Source of the DNA: Siphonodentalium dalli
Lineage: Eukaryota > Mollusca > Scaphopoda > Gadilida > Siphonodentaliidae
Length of the DNA stretch: 64,000 bases
Direction of reading: 5' to 3'
Assembly (NCBI GenBank): GCA_032622095.1
Contig: CP136063.1
Location: 120,422,723 to 120,486,722, forward strand
In this document: positions 34,611 to 45,802 of the stretch, piece by piece
Layout of the letters: the number at the start of each line of letters is the position of its first letter
Position numbering within the stretch: position 1 is the first letter of the stretch
The notes under the pieces: model-generated
The model's input: the letters and a program-made list of their open reading frames with translations, nothing else
Told to the model about the DNA's origin: nothing
Database searches by the model: none
Made by a program: the position numbers and the translations under genes

Positions 34611-36952
34611 CACTGTGTGTGGACGGGAGTGAACGCTGGTTTGCGGTAAACTATTGTAAACAAAAGCCGCTCACCTCCCTTCAACTGCGTAAAAATCCCA
34701 GCCCAGATGCCAACCTACCTCGGTGAGCGGTGTGTTCCGCTACATCTTCGTACTAATTTGGTTTCAGTGTCGTGTCTGGTTCTCTTGTAAATGAAGATTG
34801 AACATCCTATTTTCGTGCTAAAAATACGCCACGTTTGCGATCAAAAGCACATTTCCCAAACTATAACGTCGTATTTAATAGCAAAGACATGATTTGGATG
34901 CCTTAAATATATGGGGCGCCATCCCTGCAAATATTCGTTTTCGGATATATCTCCTCGGTCTCGAGGAGATATCTCCTTGGAATGGCATGCAATTCCTAGC
35001 AGATATCTGCTTGGAATATGGTCCATATGGAGATATCTCCTTGGATATTTCCTTGGATCCAAGGAGATATCTGCTTGGAGTATGGAGATATCTCCTTGGA
35101 TCATAGGAGATATCTCATCGCAACTACGAGATATCTGCTTGAAATATTTCCAACGAGATATCTCCTCTAAACCGAGATATCTGCTCGGATTATGGAGATA
35201 TCTCCTTGAAATAGTTTTCAACGAGATATCTCCTTGGACCCAAGGAGATATCTCTTGGACCCAATGAGATATCTCCATATTCCAAGCAGATATCTCCTTG
35301 AAAATATTCCAAGCAGATATCTGCTTGGATTATGGAGATATCTCCTTGGAAAACCGCGGCCATGAAATATTAATGATTTCTCCACAGTACATATACCGAG
35401 GGAGCCATTTTTCCATTTCTATGATTGAAATACATCCAAGCAGATATCTGCTCGGAATATGGAGATATCTCCTTGAAATATTTTTCAAGCATATATCTCC
35501 ATAATCCGAGCAGATATCTGCTTGGATCCAAGGAGATATCTCCTTGAACATATTTCAAGGAGATATCTCCATAATGCGAGCAGATATCTGATTCGATCCA
35601 AGGAGATATATCCAAGCAGATATATGCTCGCATTATGGAGATATCTCCTCGGTTTCAAGGAGATATCTCCTTGAAAATATTTCCGAGGAGATATCTCCAT
35701 AATGCGAGCAGATATCTGCTTGGATCCAAGGAGATATATGCGAAAACGAATATTTGCAGGGATGGCGCCCCATATAAATATCCCATTGCAAGTAACGCAC
35801 AATGAATTTCGATATACGAGCCCGATTTGAAATCGTGGTGCTCCAACAAAATTGAACGCCCAGTAAAATATGCTAAACAGGCATTGGACGCCTGGTATTT
35901 TTGTTTCTTATTTTCATTGAACGTCTAGTAAACTTTCGAGTACATCCTGTAAACTGCCTATTACGGCCGGTAAAATCAGAGTGCACGTTTCCACGCTGGT
36001 CATCCTATAATGCCCGATGTTGAGTAAACCCCGTTGCGGACACTATAGTGAGTAGGACGTGTAGGTTCGTTTTGAAGGAAATTTTGTATTAATTGTTTTT
36101 CTTCTGATACGACTCCGGATCCACGAGGTCCACGGTGAACCAAGCTTCAACCAAATATTAACAGTTCGCCGAATGAATCACGTAAAGTGACGAACGAAAT
36201 GGTCGATGAAGTGCGAGAATAAGCTTCCATGTTTCAATTGTGTGCATGTGTGTTTCAGCTCCAAGATGAGTGCGTGGTGATAAATTTGGACTTGTCAACG
36301 TTCCATTGATATAGATAGTTTAGGAAACTATTATCTACATTCATATTGGAATTTGCGGCATTTAAGTTGGGAAATATTGACAATTGCGTGTGACACTCCA
36401 CGGTACAATCATGTCGGAGTAAACCCCATACAACGCGGGCAAGAATGTCGCCCGCATCGAGTTTACTCCTGTCCGCATTTCGTTTTACTTTATCGATGTA
36501 CGGCATGTTTGGAAAGATGTCTTTATTCGAGTTACTGGATATAGGGATTTGGGTATTTTAGTATCCAAACATGTCAGAGGTAGAGTTTTCCATATAGACT
36601 GCTCATTGTTTTCAGAAAAAAAATATCGAGAAGTGTCTTCGGTGAAAGTTGCATGTTCGTACATGTATAATTTGGAAATGTTCTTTTGATCGCAAACGTG
36701 GCGTGTTTTTAGCACGAACATATGAGGTTCAATCTTCATTTACGAGAGAACCAGACACGACATTGAAACCAAATTAGTGGAACACATCGCTCATCGAGGC
36801 AGGTTTTTGCACCCGGGCTGGGATTTTTACACAGTTGAAGGAAAACATGACAATATACGTACCATATAATATGTATAGTAAGTCTGATGTGAGCGGATTT
36901 TTTTTATAACAGTTTACCGCAAACCAATGTTCACTTCCGTCCACATACAGTG
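34611..36952. mobile_element. Foldback element with CACTG ends and ~250-bp inverted repeats
   Basis: The left arm 34611-about 34865 and right arm about 36675-36952 are imperfect inverted copies. They share 'cactgtgtgtggacgg-agtgaac', 'ggtttgcggtaaac', 'tttttac..agttgaagg', 'gtgtcgtgtctggttctc', 'aatgaagattgaac' and 'cgccacgtttgcgatcaaaag'. The termini CACTG...CAGTG are flanked on both sides by TAT, matching the 3-bp target duplication and end type of CACTA/EnSpm elements. No transposase was seen; the element carries the nested palindrome array. 35780-36670 includes 'cgcgggcaagaatgtcgcccgc', another small hairpin. Confidence 0.75.
34909..35774. repeat. Array of about 26 GATATC-centred palindromes inside 46-bp inverted ends
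   Basis: The ends ATATGGGGCGCCATCCCTGC... and ...GCAGGGATGGCGCCCCATAT are near-perfect 46-bp inverted repeats (34909-34954 and 35729-35774), flanked by AAAT on both sides. Between them the sequence is almost entirely self-complementary modules of two kinds, GGAGATATCTCC and GCAGATATCTGC, usually extended by CCAAG/CTTGG or CGAG/CTCGG. I count about 26 GATATC cores in about 800 bases. A ~100-base unique spacer lies at about 35350-35435. ORFs reading 'EISPWIQGDIS' on either strand are artefacts of the palindromes. Confidence 0.95.
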
Positions 36953-38375
36953 TATAGGTGGGGAAATGTGCACTATTAGTCCATTCTGCCTTTGTGGAAT
37001 CGATATCACATTGTTGCCATAATCACACACGCACGCACACACAAACACACAAGAAAACCACATTCAGAAATGGTAACGCACTCAAGATCATATTATTTTA
37101 GGCATATATATAAATTATAATATAAAATATATTGGTTTTATGAATGAACCACCTCAAAATTGCGTTAAAACAACCAATCCTTCCATTTATTACAACAACT
37201 ATGGCAAAATATTATCGCTGCAGGTTTCCCATTAACGCTTAGAAAGCCTTTAAATGCGGACCAAAAATCTACTAATCGGATTAAATACACACCCGATACT
37301 TCGCAATACAGCGTGTAGGTGAAATTTTAACTGAGAAATACTTCATCAGCAATGTTAGCTGTTATATTATACATTAATTGGGTACGCAATATAGCTAGTA
37401 CATTTTAAATCATATTTCCGAAAATAACTCCAATCATGTGAAACCCGAAATGTGTTGTTCTGCGAGATACCCCATTCGCTCCATTAACACGGTCAGATCA
37501 GCGAAGCATGCACTAATGATAAACCACAAGTCGTTTGAGGCGCACGTTAAAAAGGCTTGCTCTTTTTAAATCATAAGAGTTCGACGACAAGTCCCTGTGT
37601 GCTGGGATAAGTTAAGGTTTTAATTATATCTTACCTTGCCGCTTTTGGGAACCGGGGTTCGTGAAATCATCTTGTGATTACTCCATGCTTAATATATAAT
37701 GGAACTGATTTCAGACACAGCTTTGCAGGAAATGGTCGCCTACACACACATAGAGATTCAATAACAAGATAGACACGCTTACATGGTACCAGCAGGGATT
37801 GCAACCGACACAATGGTACTTGTGTTATACGTTTTCAATGATGCCGCGATATAGATCGTTGTTAGTATTGACCCGTGGCAACTTATTCGAGCGAAGGTAT
37901 ATCATTGCCTGAAAATATGTGATCTTCACAACATGTCAATGTATAATTATTATGCCGAATATTTTCGAATATATATACATGGTGTCTGTGCATGTATACA
38001 CTAGATAAGGCAAGTGCTTGGGAGAATTATTGTCGCCATGCACATGTATGGGCCCACCGACCCAGTTTTGTATGTATATATGTCGAAGTGTCGATCTAAT
38101 GTTAATGGCACCGCGAAAATACAACTTCCGAATCTCCCGATATACAACGTTATTTGCTGATCGATTTTGGCTTGTCATGTTTTACTTGACCTGACACGAT
38201 GCACTGGCATTGTCAGTGTTTGTATGGATCACGATAAATATCCACCCCAACCATACCGTAATCGCTATATAAGCTTTTGTTTTCGATTCCTCGATTCACT
38301 ATCGTGATCGACCGATTCATATATACGCCGTGTATACGCATGCAGGAAATCGCACGTACATAACATGGGTGTGCC
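36953..38375. other. No gene recognised
   Basis: Mostly unique AT-rich DNA, with a short CA-rich run at 37025-37055. The small ORFs show no recognisable protein. Confidence 0.5.
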
Positions 38376-38449
38376 TAGACGCCACAACCGTCCTATCTCA
38401 CTACTCTCATCAAGATGAGAGTAGCGAGATTGGACGGTTGTGGCGTCTA
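38376..38449. repeat. 74-bp near-perfect hairpin flanked by 10-bp direct repeats
   Basis: TAGACGCCACAACCGTCC.ATCTC.CTACTCTCATC pairs with its inverted copy across an AA loop, with three mismatches. GGGTGTGCCT lies on both sides (38368-38377 and 38453-38462). It looks like a very small inserted foldback unit or a hairpin-forming RNA locus. Confidence 0.8.
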
Positions 38450-38617
38450 TAGGGTGTGCCTGGAGTGCGTCCGTTGGGTGTTAATTTATAATTTCGTCGC
38501 CTTTGAACCAGACCCAAGTAAATTCCCATGTGCAGTGATGGTCATGCTTGAAATTTTATTTTCACCCCACCCATTGGGTTGGTATATAGTGGCTGATTTT
38601 CGACATGGTCAATACAT

Positions 38618-38738
38618 GTATCTCGAAATCTCGACATACGCATCTCCATATCTCGAGATCTCGACATATACACATCCGGAGATCTCGAGTTATCTGCATG
38701 GAGATCTCGAAATATTTTCTCGAGATATCGAGAAAACA
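38618..38738. repeat. Cluster of GAGATCTCGA / CTCGAGATATCGAG palindromes
   Basis: Successive modules: ATCTCGAAATCTCGAC, ATATCTCGAGATCTCGAC, GGAGATCTCGAG, GGAGATCTCGAAATATTTTC and TCTCGAGATATCGAGA. A related stretch in reverse orientation lies at about 39985-40012. The organisation resembles the GATATC array but uses a different core. Confidence 0.75.
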
Positions 38739-38779
38739 TACATAACATATTTTCCTATATATTACTATGTATAGGCTAC

Positions 38780-39960
38780 ACCTAATTAGATGAACCATGC
38801 CTAATTACCCTGTCCCTGCCCACGACCGGGAATGTGCGGGTTATTAAAACTTCCCTGATCGGGATGGGGTGTTGTGAATGGATTGGACACAGCGGAACGG
38901 GCGTCACGCGATGGGATGGGACGGGACAATCGTGGCGAGTCGGGCTGGATGGAAAAGGAACGAACAGGGACTCTATCCCTATAACAATAATCAGAACGTG
39001 ACATGTCGAGACGAGGTATTCTAACCCTGGCATGGACGGGGTGGGAAGGAACAGGGCGATGCGGGCGTGATGGGACATGGGGTGGGGCGTGAACAAGCCC
39101 TAGCCGGGTCGGGACAGGAAAGTTAGGAATCGGAAGGGATGGGCCGTGTATCGATGGGGGTGTGGCAGGATGGGACAAGGCGGGGCATGATAAACGAGAT
39201 ATCACTGAGTCGCTACCATATTGGATCCACCCAGCCCCCATTACGCGGTTTAAGTGCTATACATGCAGGTCAAAGTTCTGGAGTAGCAATTATCCATATA
39301 TGGAGCATTTTAATATTCATGAATTCCATATATGGAATTTATAAATATTCAAAACTCCATATATAGAATGCTACTCCAGAACTTTAACCTGTATAGCACT
39401 GAATGCGCGGAACGGGGCTGAATGTATCCAATATGGTGATCTCGCTTATTGTACCATAACTGGGACATGTCATGTATAGGGCGAAACGAGTCGAGACGGA
39501 ACACTAACATAACCATAACCTTCTAACTCTGACCACATATATAACCCTATAACACTAACTGGAACGTGACTGATTGGGACGAAATTCTAACCCTAACTTT
39601 GACCGAGATGGGATGGGAAAGGAAATGGCGTGAAGATACACTATCCCTATATATTGGGTTGGTCGAGACGAGGTATTCTAACCCTGCCATGGATGGGATG
39701 GGAAGGAACAGGGCGGGTCGGGCGTCCTTGTCCACGTCCAGCTTTCCCGTCTCGGTCAAAGTTGGGGTTAGGATCCCGCGCATTCAGTGCTATAACCCAT
39801 AACCGTAACATCAGAAAATAGGACCAAAACCATAACCGGGACGGGAACTGGACCTTGATCCTATAACGCTAATCGGGACACGGCGGGTCGAGATGTCGAC
39901 CATTAACCATAACCCAGACCCTATAACCAGGAGGATAAGGGACGGGACCCTAATCAGAAT
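38780..39960. repeat. GC-richer degenerate repeat region with central palindrome
   Basis: Unusually G-rich on the plus strand ('gggatggga', 'gaacagggcg'). A ~60-base block, 'tcgagacgaggtattctaaccctg.catgga', occurs at about 39005 and 39662 in the same orientation. Many degenerate 'taaccctataac/ctaaccctaac' phrases appear from 39500 to 39930. ORFs of 75-146 aa on both strands reflect this bias (Pro/Ser/His-rich) and show no domain. Confidence 0.6.
39187..39452. repeat. ~265-bp imperfect palindrome
   Basis: The left arm has ATAAACGAGAT, ACCATATTGGATCC, CAGCCCC, GTGCTATACATG and AAGTTCTGGAGTAGCA. Each recurs inverted in the right arm (TGCTACTCCAGAACTT, CTGTATAGCAC, GGGGCTG, TCCAATATGGT, ATCTCGCTTAT). 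The centre is AT-rich around 39300-39360, with CCATATATGG repeats. Confidence 0.85.
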
Positions 39961-41061
39961 ACATGCATGCTATGTCGATATTTTCATCTCCATGCAGATA
40001 ATATTTCGAGATCTCATTGCGGTTCACGGTCCGCTTTTCGGTTCACACAATGTTCTCCAACGAGCACAACGTCGTATATATCCCACAACAACACACACAT
40101 GCACCCACTACATTCATTGCTTAAGAAACCCCGTATACCATGCAGTCTGTCAGTCACACGGGCAAAATAAACAGGTATGTTTACGAGGCTTCAGTTATAA
40201 ACGTTATTCCTTGATTTTTTCTTCTGATAACAATTTATTGAAATATAATCTGAACATGTTCCTGCAGTTATCCAGAGCCTCAGCAACCTGGATAATTCAA
40301 TCTCAGCAAACAGCTGCCATCATATACTATATATACACACCCTTAAATTGGTTTGCATGGTCGAAATCGGCATATCAATCGGGGTATAAGTCCATATCAG
40401 GCCAGCGCTGAACACGAGCCTGAGTTAGCGGTCAATTCGCGAGTATATATCCGTAGCATTTGTACCTGCCCCCTTCCCCAAACACAGACGATTTTTAACA
40501 TAAACTTCCATCAATACATGATGTGCTGTGTTCACATTATACTAATCACCTTTGGTGCCAGACTGTCTCCGTCAAATACCAGACATTATAACGGTGATCT
40601 TTGTTCCGCTGTGTAACTGTTCCTCTCAATGACCGGCCCTGATATATTTCCGACGGGCTTTTCATATCGCGACATGCGCGACCACGGCTCTATCCCGCCC
40701 GCTATTGTCCGCGTTTCTTTGGTACATTATAACTGCATTCCGTTGAACATTGATTGTCGAAATTACAAGTTCGCAACGACAGAGACATTCTAATGATCGA
40801 TCATATTGATAACGATATGTAGAGGTTTCTCGAGGCGTTAACCCCGCAACCGTGCGAGCGAACGGCGAAAATGCGGACAACAAAGTATGGTGTCACACAT
40901 TAATCTTGGCATAAAACAGTTGATCTGTAAAAAATTGAACAAAAGAGTCAGTTTTTTTTACACGTTTCATCGGATATTTTTACAACGACCGTATCTGATA
41001 AAGAGCGCCAGTAATTGTGTTTCCCCAAAGCGGACGACAGCCTCTAGCAAATCATGAGCAT
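39961..41061. other. No gene recognised
   Basis: A 172-codon ORF (39893-40411) runs from the repeat region into unique sequence and has no recognisable domain or coding bias. 40400-40880 is somewhat GC-richer. No splice-supported exon was identified. Confidence 0.45.
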
Positions 41062-41272
41062 TCTCAGTTATGATCTCATGTACTCGTTTATTCTCAGTTA
41101 TGATCTCATGTACTCGTTTATTCTCAGTTATGATCTCATGTACTCGTTTATTCTCAGTTATGATCTCATGTACTCGTTATGATCTCATGTACTCGTTATG
41201 ATCTCATGTACTCGTTATGATCTCATGTACTCGTTATGATCTCATGTACTCGTTATGATCTCATGAACTCGT
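41062..41272 (+). repeat. Minisatellite changing from 30-bp to 19-bp unit
   Basis: About four units of TTCTCAGTTATGATCTCATG plus TACTCGTTTA (30 bp) are followed by about six units of TATGATCTCATGTACTCGT (19 bp), the same unit lacking 'ttctcagt..'. The last unit has GAACTC for GTACTC. Copies are nearly identical, so the array is young. Confidence 0.95.
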
Positions 41273-42644
41273 TTTCAATGTAAAACTGGCGGATGATTTT
41301 GTGGGTTTTCACGATGCCTGTGACATACGAATAAACGGTGACTTAGGAAATTTTGACCAATTTGGTGTCAAATCTTTAAAAAAACATGGAAAGTAAAATG
41401 TAGATTTTTGGTTTATGTACGTGCATAAATATATTTATCTCAGCTACCGCCTAAAATGGATTGCATGGTTGGTTGTTATGTTGGTGTTATCGCCAGGCTA
41501 TATCACAGAGGTGCTTTGTGGAGTAAACACCTCGCAGATAGAGTTTAATTTTGCCACGAAACCACGTCATTGCACATAGAAAATTACCAACCCCGATAAG
41601 CAATTCACAAACTTGCCCACGTACACTAATTATTCACTATTAACTCACTCGTTATACACCTTTCCGAATGAGTCATATCTCCACCAAAACCGAACAAGGG
41701 TTGCAAATCAAAGATGGCTCTCGTCGAGTTATATATATATATATTTTGCCCATATTAACAGTGAAAGATTCATATATGAAATATAAATAGAATCAGTTGA
41801 AGTTTGTTCAAGTTATAAATTGCACTAACGGTCATACAATTGCTAAACAAAATAGACAATTTAAGGGTGGTAACTCAGGTAAAAAAAATCTGACAAACCT
41901 AGTTTTCGAACTCGATCGAGATATTGTTGTGAAAGATCCATATATCAAATATGAATAAATTGGTTGACATTTGTTCAAGTTGTTGTGCTAATGGACATAA
42001 CATTGCTATAAATAGAAACAAGTTGCATAACTCTGGTCAGAATGTCGGCGCGGGCATCTGTTGTTTGTGACAATAAACTCACATACCAACGAGATGCCGA
42101 TCAGGAGATGTTGACCCATAACTCGACAATAGCGATTAGCTAAAATTAATTTTCAGACCAACCACTGACTAGACTGAACACATAAGGGGGAGATGACTGG
42201 AAAGATATATTATGTGGTCTCCATCATTTACTTGTATATGTATATAAATGAGACTAATCAGATAAAGTATTGATTTGGATAGCATGTATAATTCATGTTA
42301 GGGTTAAAACTGATAAATCGATACCAAGCTCTATACAGTTGAGAGTGTATCATGATTAATTTGGTTATGAATTATTAGTGGAAAATATGTGACTTATCAC
42401 ATTGGATATAGCATTTGTCTACGGCACGGAGTTAATATGCCCATACATGGTTACTTTTTTAAAGGCAAATCAACCAAATGACACCAACTATACAGGTCAT
42501 GGGTGTATCATCATAAACTTTGCCATGAAATATAAACACAATCTGGTGGCAAATAATTTGGTTATCAGATCAGATATATCTTGTCTGTGGAAGGGTGTAA
42601 TATTTCCCGAACTATTAAATCAACTGATCAATACAAAATAGCTC
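41273..42644. other. Non-coding, decayed dispersed repeats
   Basis: 'gtgaaagat.catatat.aaatat' and 'tttgttcaagtt' occur at about 41762 and 41931, i.e. two degenerate ~165-bp units. 42095-42400 resembles 19808-20060 ('gactaatcagataaagtattg', 'ggatag'). No exon seen. Confidence 0.5.
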
Positions 42645-44165
42645 ATAACAAGACAGTCAATAACTGTGGGGTCGTTCACCAGACTGCAAAGATTGATAAG
42701 ACTGGGACCCTGGAGACCACAACAGTCAGAATTTTTCATAATCACTTTAAAAGAAGTAGATCTAAACAGGATTTGTGGCTAGAGAGGCTTCATGTATGTA
42801 GATCGGTGAATATCCACCTTGAAATTACCAACTGTATACTATTGATAACCCCCCTCCTCCAGCTCAACAAGTCCCCTCCCGACCGGGCTCCAGACTCCCA
42901 AGTCTTAGGTTGGAATTTCACAACCGACATCTCAAACTTTCTCAATTGTTGGAAAGTTCCAATCTCACAAGCGCCTTTTTATAAAACCATTTAGACATGT
43001 TTGAAGCCCAATTATCCATGGACCCAAAACACCATACATGTATGTCAGATTAATCAGTCAGGTAGTTCCAAGGTAGATGTTTTTTTTATGAATTTGCTAT
43101 TTCAATGATTTAATTAGACACAAAAGTGTTAACTCCCCATAGCCCCGTCATTTCTTAACAGGTTGACCTCATGTTAACAAATCTGAATCTCAGTCACTAA
43201 AGGATCCTCCATACTACATGTAAGCTAAATAGTCCAGCCTCTCTTGAGAAGACATTTTAAGAATTACTCTAGAGACATACAGTTATGTCCCTGGTCCCAC
43301 CCTATTTAACCTGGTGACCCCATCTGAATAAATTTGAATCCCAGACACCAAAGAACCCTTCATACTAAATATCAGTAAAATAGACCCGATGGTCCTTGTG
43401 ACGGAAGCATATTAAGAGGGAAACTGTCCTTCGCTTGGCCCCTATTTGACCATGTGACCCCATTTTTAAAAATCTGAATTTCAGTCAAACAAGAACATTC
43501 CGTGCTAAATAAGCCAACTAATTCTTGGCTCTTGCAAACATATTTTAAGAATTACTATGTGGTGAAATAGTTATGTCTCTGGTTCTGCCCTTATTCGACT
43601 GTGATCCCATTTTCAAAAATCTGTCACCCAAGGTAATTTCATACCAAATATAAGCAAAATAGGACATTTGATTCTTACATAGAAGATATATCATGAATTC
43701 ATATGGAGAGAAAGAGTAATGTAGCTGGCCTTGCACCTACTTGACCTGGTGACCCTGATTGAACAAATCTGAATCACAATCATCAAAGGAACCTCAATAT
43801 TAAATATGAGCTAAATAGAGCTGGTGGTTCTTTCAAAGAACACTTTTCAAGTTTGCCAAATATGTTCTAGTGAAGTGGTGGATGTGGGAGTGTTAAATGT
43901 CCTGTTGAAAGATTTGAACAATACATATGATAGATTGTTGTTGTAATTGGGAATTAATGACCTCTAGCAGATCTCCAGGGAATGTTTATAGAAATGTCAG
44001 ATTTCACTTGACAAGTGTAGGCATACCCTGGATACAGTTAGAGCCAAAGTAAATGCTTCTTATTAATGATTCTCTGTCAAGAATTTGAGTAAATATTATT
44101 TTGGGACCAGGGTGGCAGAAGCAGTGAACTTGAGTAAAAGGGCCAGGGGGCACAATATATATATA

Positions 44166-44256
<91 letters not shown>

Positions 44257-44682
44257 GACAATGGAGTTAAATAAAAAAAAAATATTTAAACAAAATTCTT
44301 TTTGGATTTATGTCCCGGGCCCCGCACACATTCGACCCAGTGACCTCATTTGAACAAATCTGAACCCCAGTCACCCAAGGATCCTTCATACTAAATATGA
44401 ACCCATTTGCCTGATGGTATTTGAGATGTTTAAAATAATTACTATGGAGGGAAAGAGTTATGGCCCTGGCTTCGCAACTATTTGACCCAGTGACCTCATT
44501 TGAACAAATCTGAATGTGAGTCACCCAGGGAACATCCACACGAAATATGAACCCATTCGGTGGTATGGTTCCAGAGGAGAAGAAGTTTAAAGAATTGTTG
44601 ACGGACGGACGGATGGACGGATGGATGGACGAGGAGTGATGACTATAGCTCCACCGGAGACTTCGTCTCAGGTGAGCTAAAA
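42645..44682 (+). mobile_element. Tandem-cored dispersed repeat, family E, copy 2
   Basis: Same head (AAGACAGTCAATAACTGTGG), ~130-140-bp core units and tail (AGCTCCACCGGAGACTTCGT ... CAGGTGAGCTAAAAA) as 12440-14356. A long AT microsatellite (44155-44252) interrupts the core. The tail has 'gacggacggacggatggacgg' runs. ORFs of 137 and 189 codons inside are not genes. Confidence 0.8.
44155..44252. repeat. (AT)n microsatellite
   Basis: About 98 bases of almost pure AT repeat, with one TTT interruption near 44168. It is self-complementary and probably length-variable. Confidence 0.98.
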
Positions 44683-45371
44683 AGCATGTGACTGATCTGA
44701 TGCAGTAAGTCAATGCCATAGAATACCCTGTTTGCAAAAGAGGCCAAACTATACGCCTGTGAATATGATCCATTCCTTGTCTAAAATTATTATCAGAAAG
44801 ACACCTACATGTACTAGCTTGAATTCTAAATACCATTCTATGGCTTAGACACAGGGTCGTGGCTAGAGTGACTCAGAGCAGTATGACAATTAAATTTCGC
44901 ACACCCATCCCCTTCAGGTTAGATGTTTCAAACTGAAAGATATCATAACATTTCCAGTTATTGGACAATTCTTAAATGACATGGGCCACCCCACATGGTT
45001 AGCAAATTCCCATCAGTCCCATGTGTATTGTTCTTATAGATCCCACCTTCCTTCCTTTGATATCTCAGACTGACTAATTTCTGTGGACCAACACTCACGG
45101 TGTTGTAACATAATTATGCATTAGTGTCATGTGCAGTTATGATTATTTGCCCTTTCAGTAGAAAAAATATTCCCTGGGAATTTTGCAGTAGATGGTTCCT
45201 GCTCAAACCAAAAACTGGCCCATTTAGTTTGGTAATGATCTTAATTTCCGATTAAAACTTCACAATTTTAGCTACACAACGCGACAATGTATTGACGACG
45301 TCGGCATTTCCAACAGCGCCTTTGTGACTTTAAAGGGGCAATCACAGAGAAGAGGAGGTAAGAGATGTTAA
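44683..45371. other. No feature recognised
   Basis: Unique sequence between the family E element and the zinc-knuckle remnant. No gene seen. Confidence 0.45.
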
Positions 45372-45563
45372 ACTGCTGAAACAGGCACAAGGACAGTTAA
45401 CATTCTCGGTGACAATAAGCTAATTTACAGAATACCGCACATAGTGAGGTTTCAGGATGGAATGAAGATGTTGCTTACGGTGAAGGACAGACCCCCAATA
45501 TGCCTGGTGTGTGGCATGGAAGGACATGTAAAGTCTTATTGCCGAGTTGAAAAAGGGACATGA
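45372..45563 (+). pseudogene. CCHC zinc-knuckle remnant (retroelement gag/ORF1-like)
   Basis: Open from after TAA at 45369 to TGA at 45561-45563 (63 codons), with no Met start. The end reads IPHIVRFQDGMKMLLTVKD, RPPICLVCGMEGHVKSYC. CLVCGMEGHVKSYC is an exact C-x2-C-x4-H-x4-C zinc knuckle. The preceding 'IPH...G..M...VK.RPP.C' context is typical of nucleic-acid-binding ORF1/Gag-like or ZCCHC3-like proteins multiplied in mollusc genomes. No protease, RT or integrase is nearby, so this is a dead fragment. A smaller piece is at 48398-48430. Confidence 0.6.
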
Positions 45564-45802
45564 CTCCATAAAAAAAATCATCGGACCATGACCAAAATAA
45601 AACTTGGTCTGCATCTTCTCAAATGAAAACCACGATACAATTATCAAGAAATTCTGCTCCTCAAGTTAATATCCAGACGACCCAAAAACTGTGATTTCTA
45701 AGTCAGAAAAGGGGCATAACTGTCAAAATTCATCGGACCATGATGAACTTGACCGTGGGTTGGATAAATGGTAAGGCTCCGGTATGACACAAAAAGAAAC
45801 AC

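Noticed and set aside
34841-35849. Overlapping ORFs on both strands (up to 145 codons) reading repeated 'EISPW..GDIS'
   Set aside because: They result from translating GATATC palindromes, which read similarly on both strands. They have no start or splice context and no known domain.
38782-39241. Pro/His/Ser-rich ORFs of 104 and 146 codons on the minus strand
   Set aside because: Explained by strand-biased G-rich degenerate repeats. No domain, and a poor start context.
39500-39930. Interstitial telomere
   Set aside because: 'taaccctaac' phrases are scattered and degenerate. There is no run of perfect TTAGGG units.
39893-40411. 172-codon plus-strand ORF
   Set aside because: It starts in degenerate repeats and runs through unrelated sequence. 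No domain, no splice evidence.
41062-41272. CRISPR-like array
   Set aside because: Units are contiguous with no unique spacers, and the genome is eukaryotic. It is a plain minisatellite.
42581-42994. 137-codon plus-strand ORF
   Set aside because: It covers the head of family E copy 2. The equivalent parts of the other copies are frameshifted.
44267-44836. 189-codon minus-strand ORF
   Set aside because: It lies within the family E tail and core units, and the same region in copies 1 and 3 does not keep the frame.
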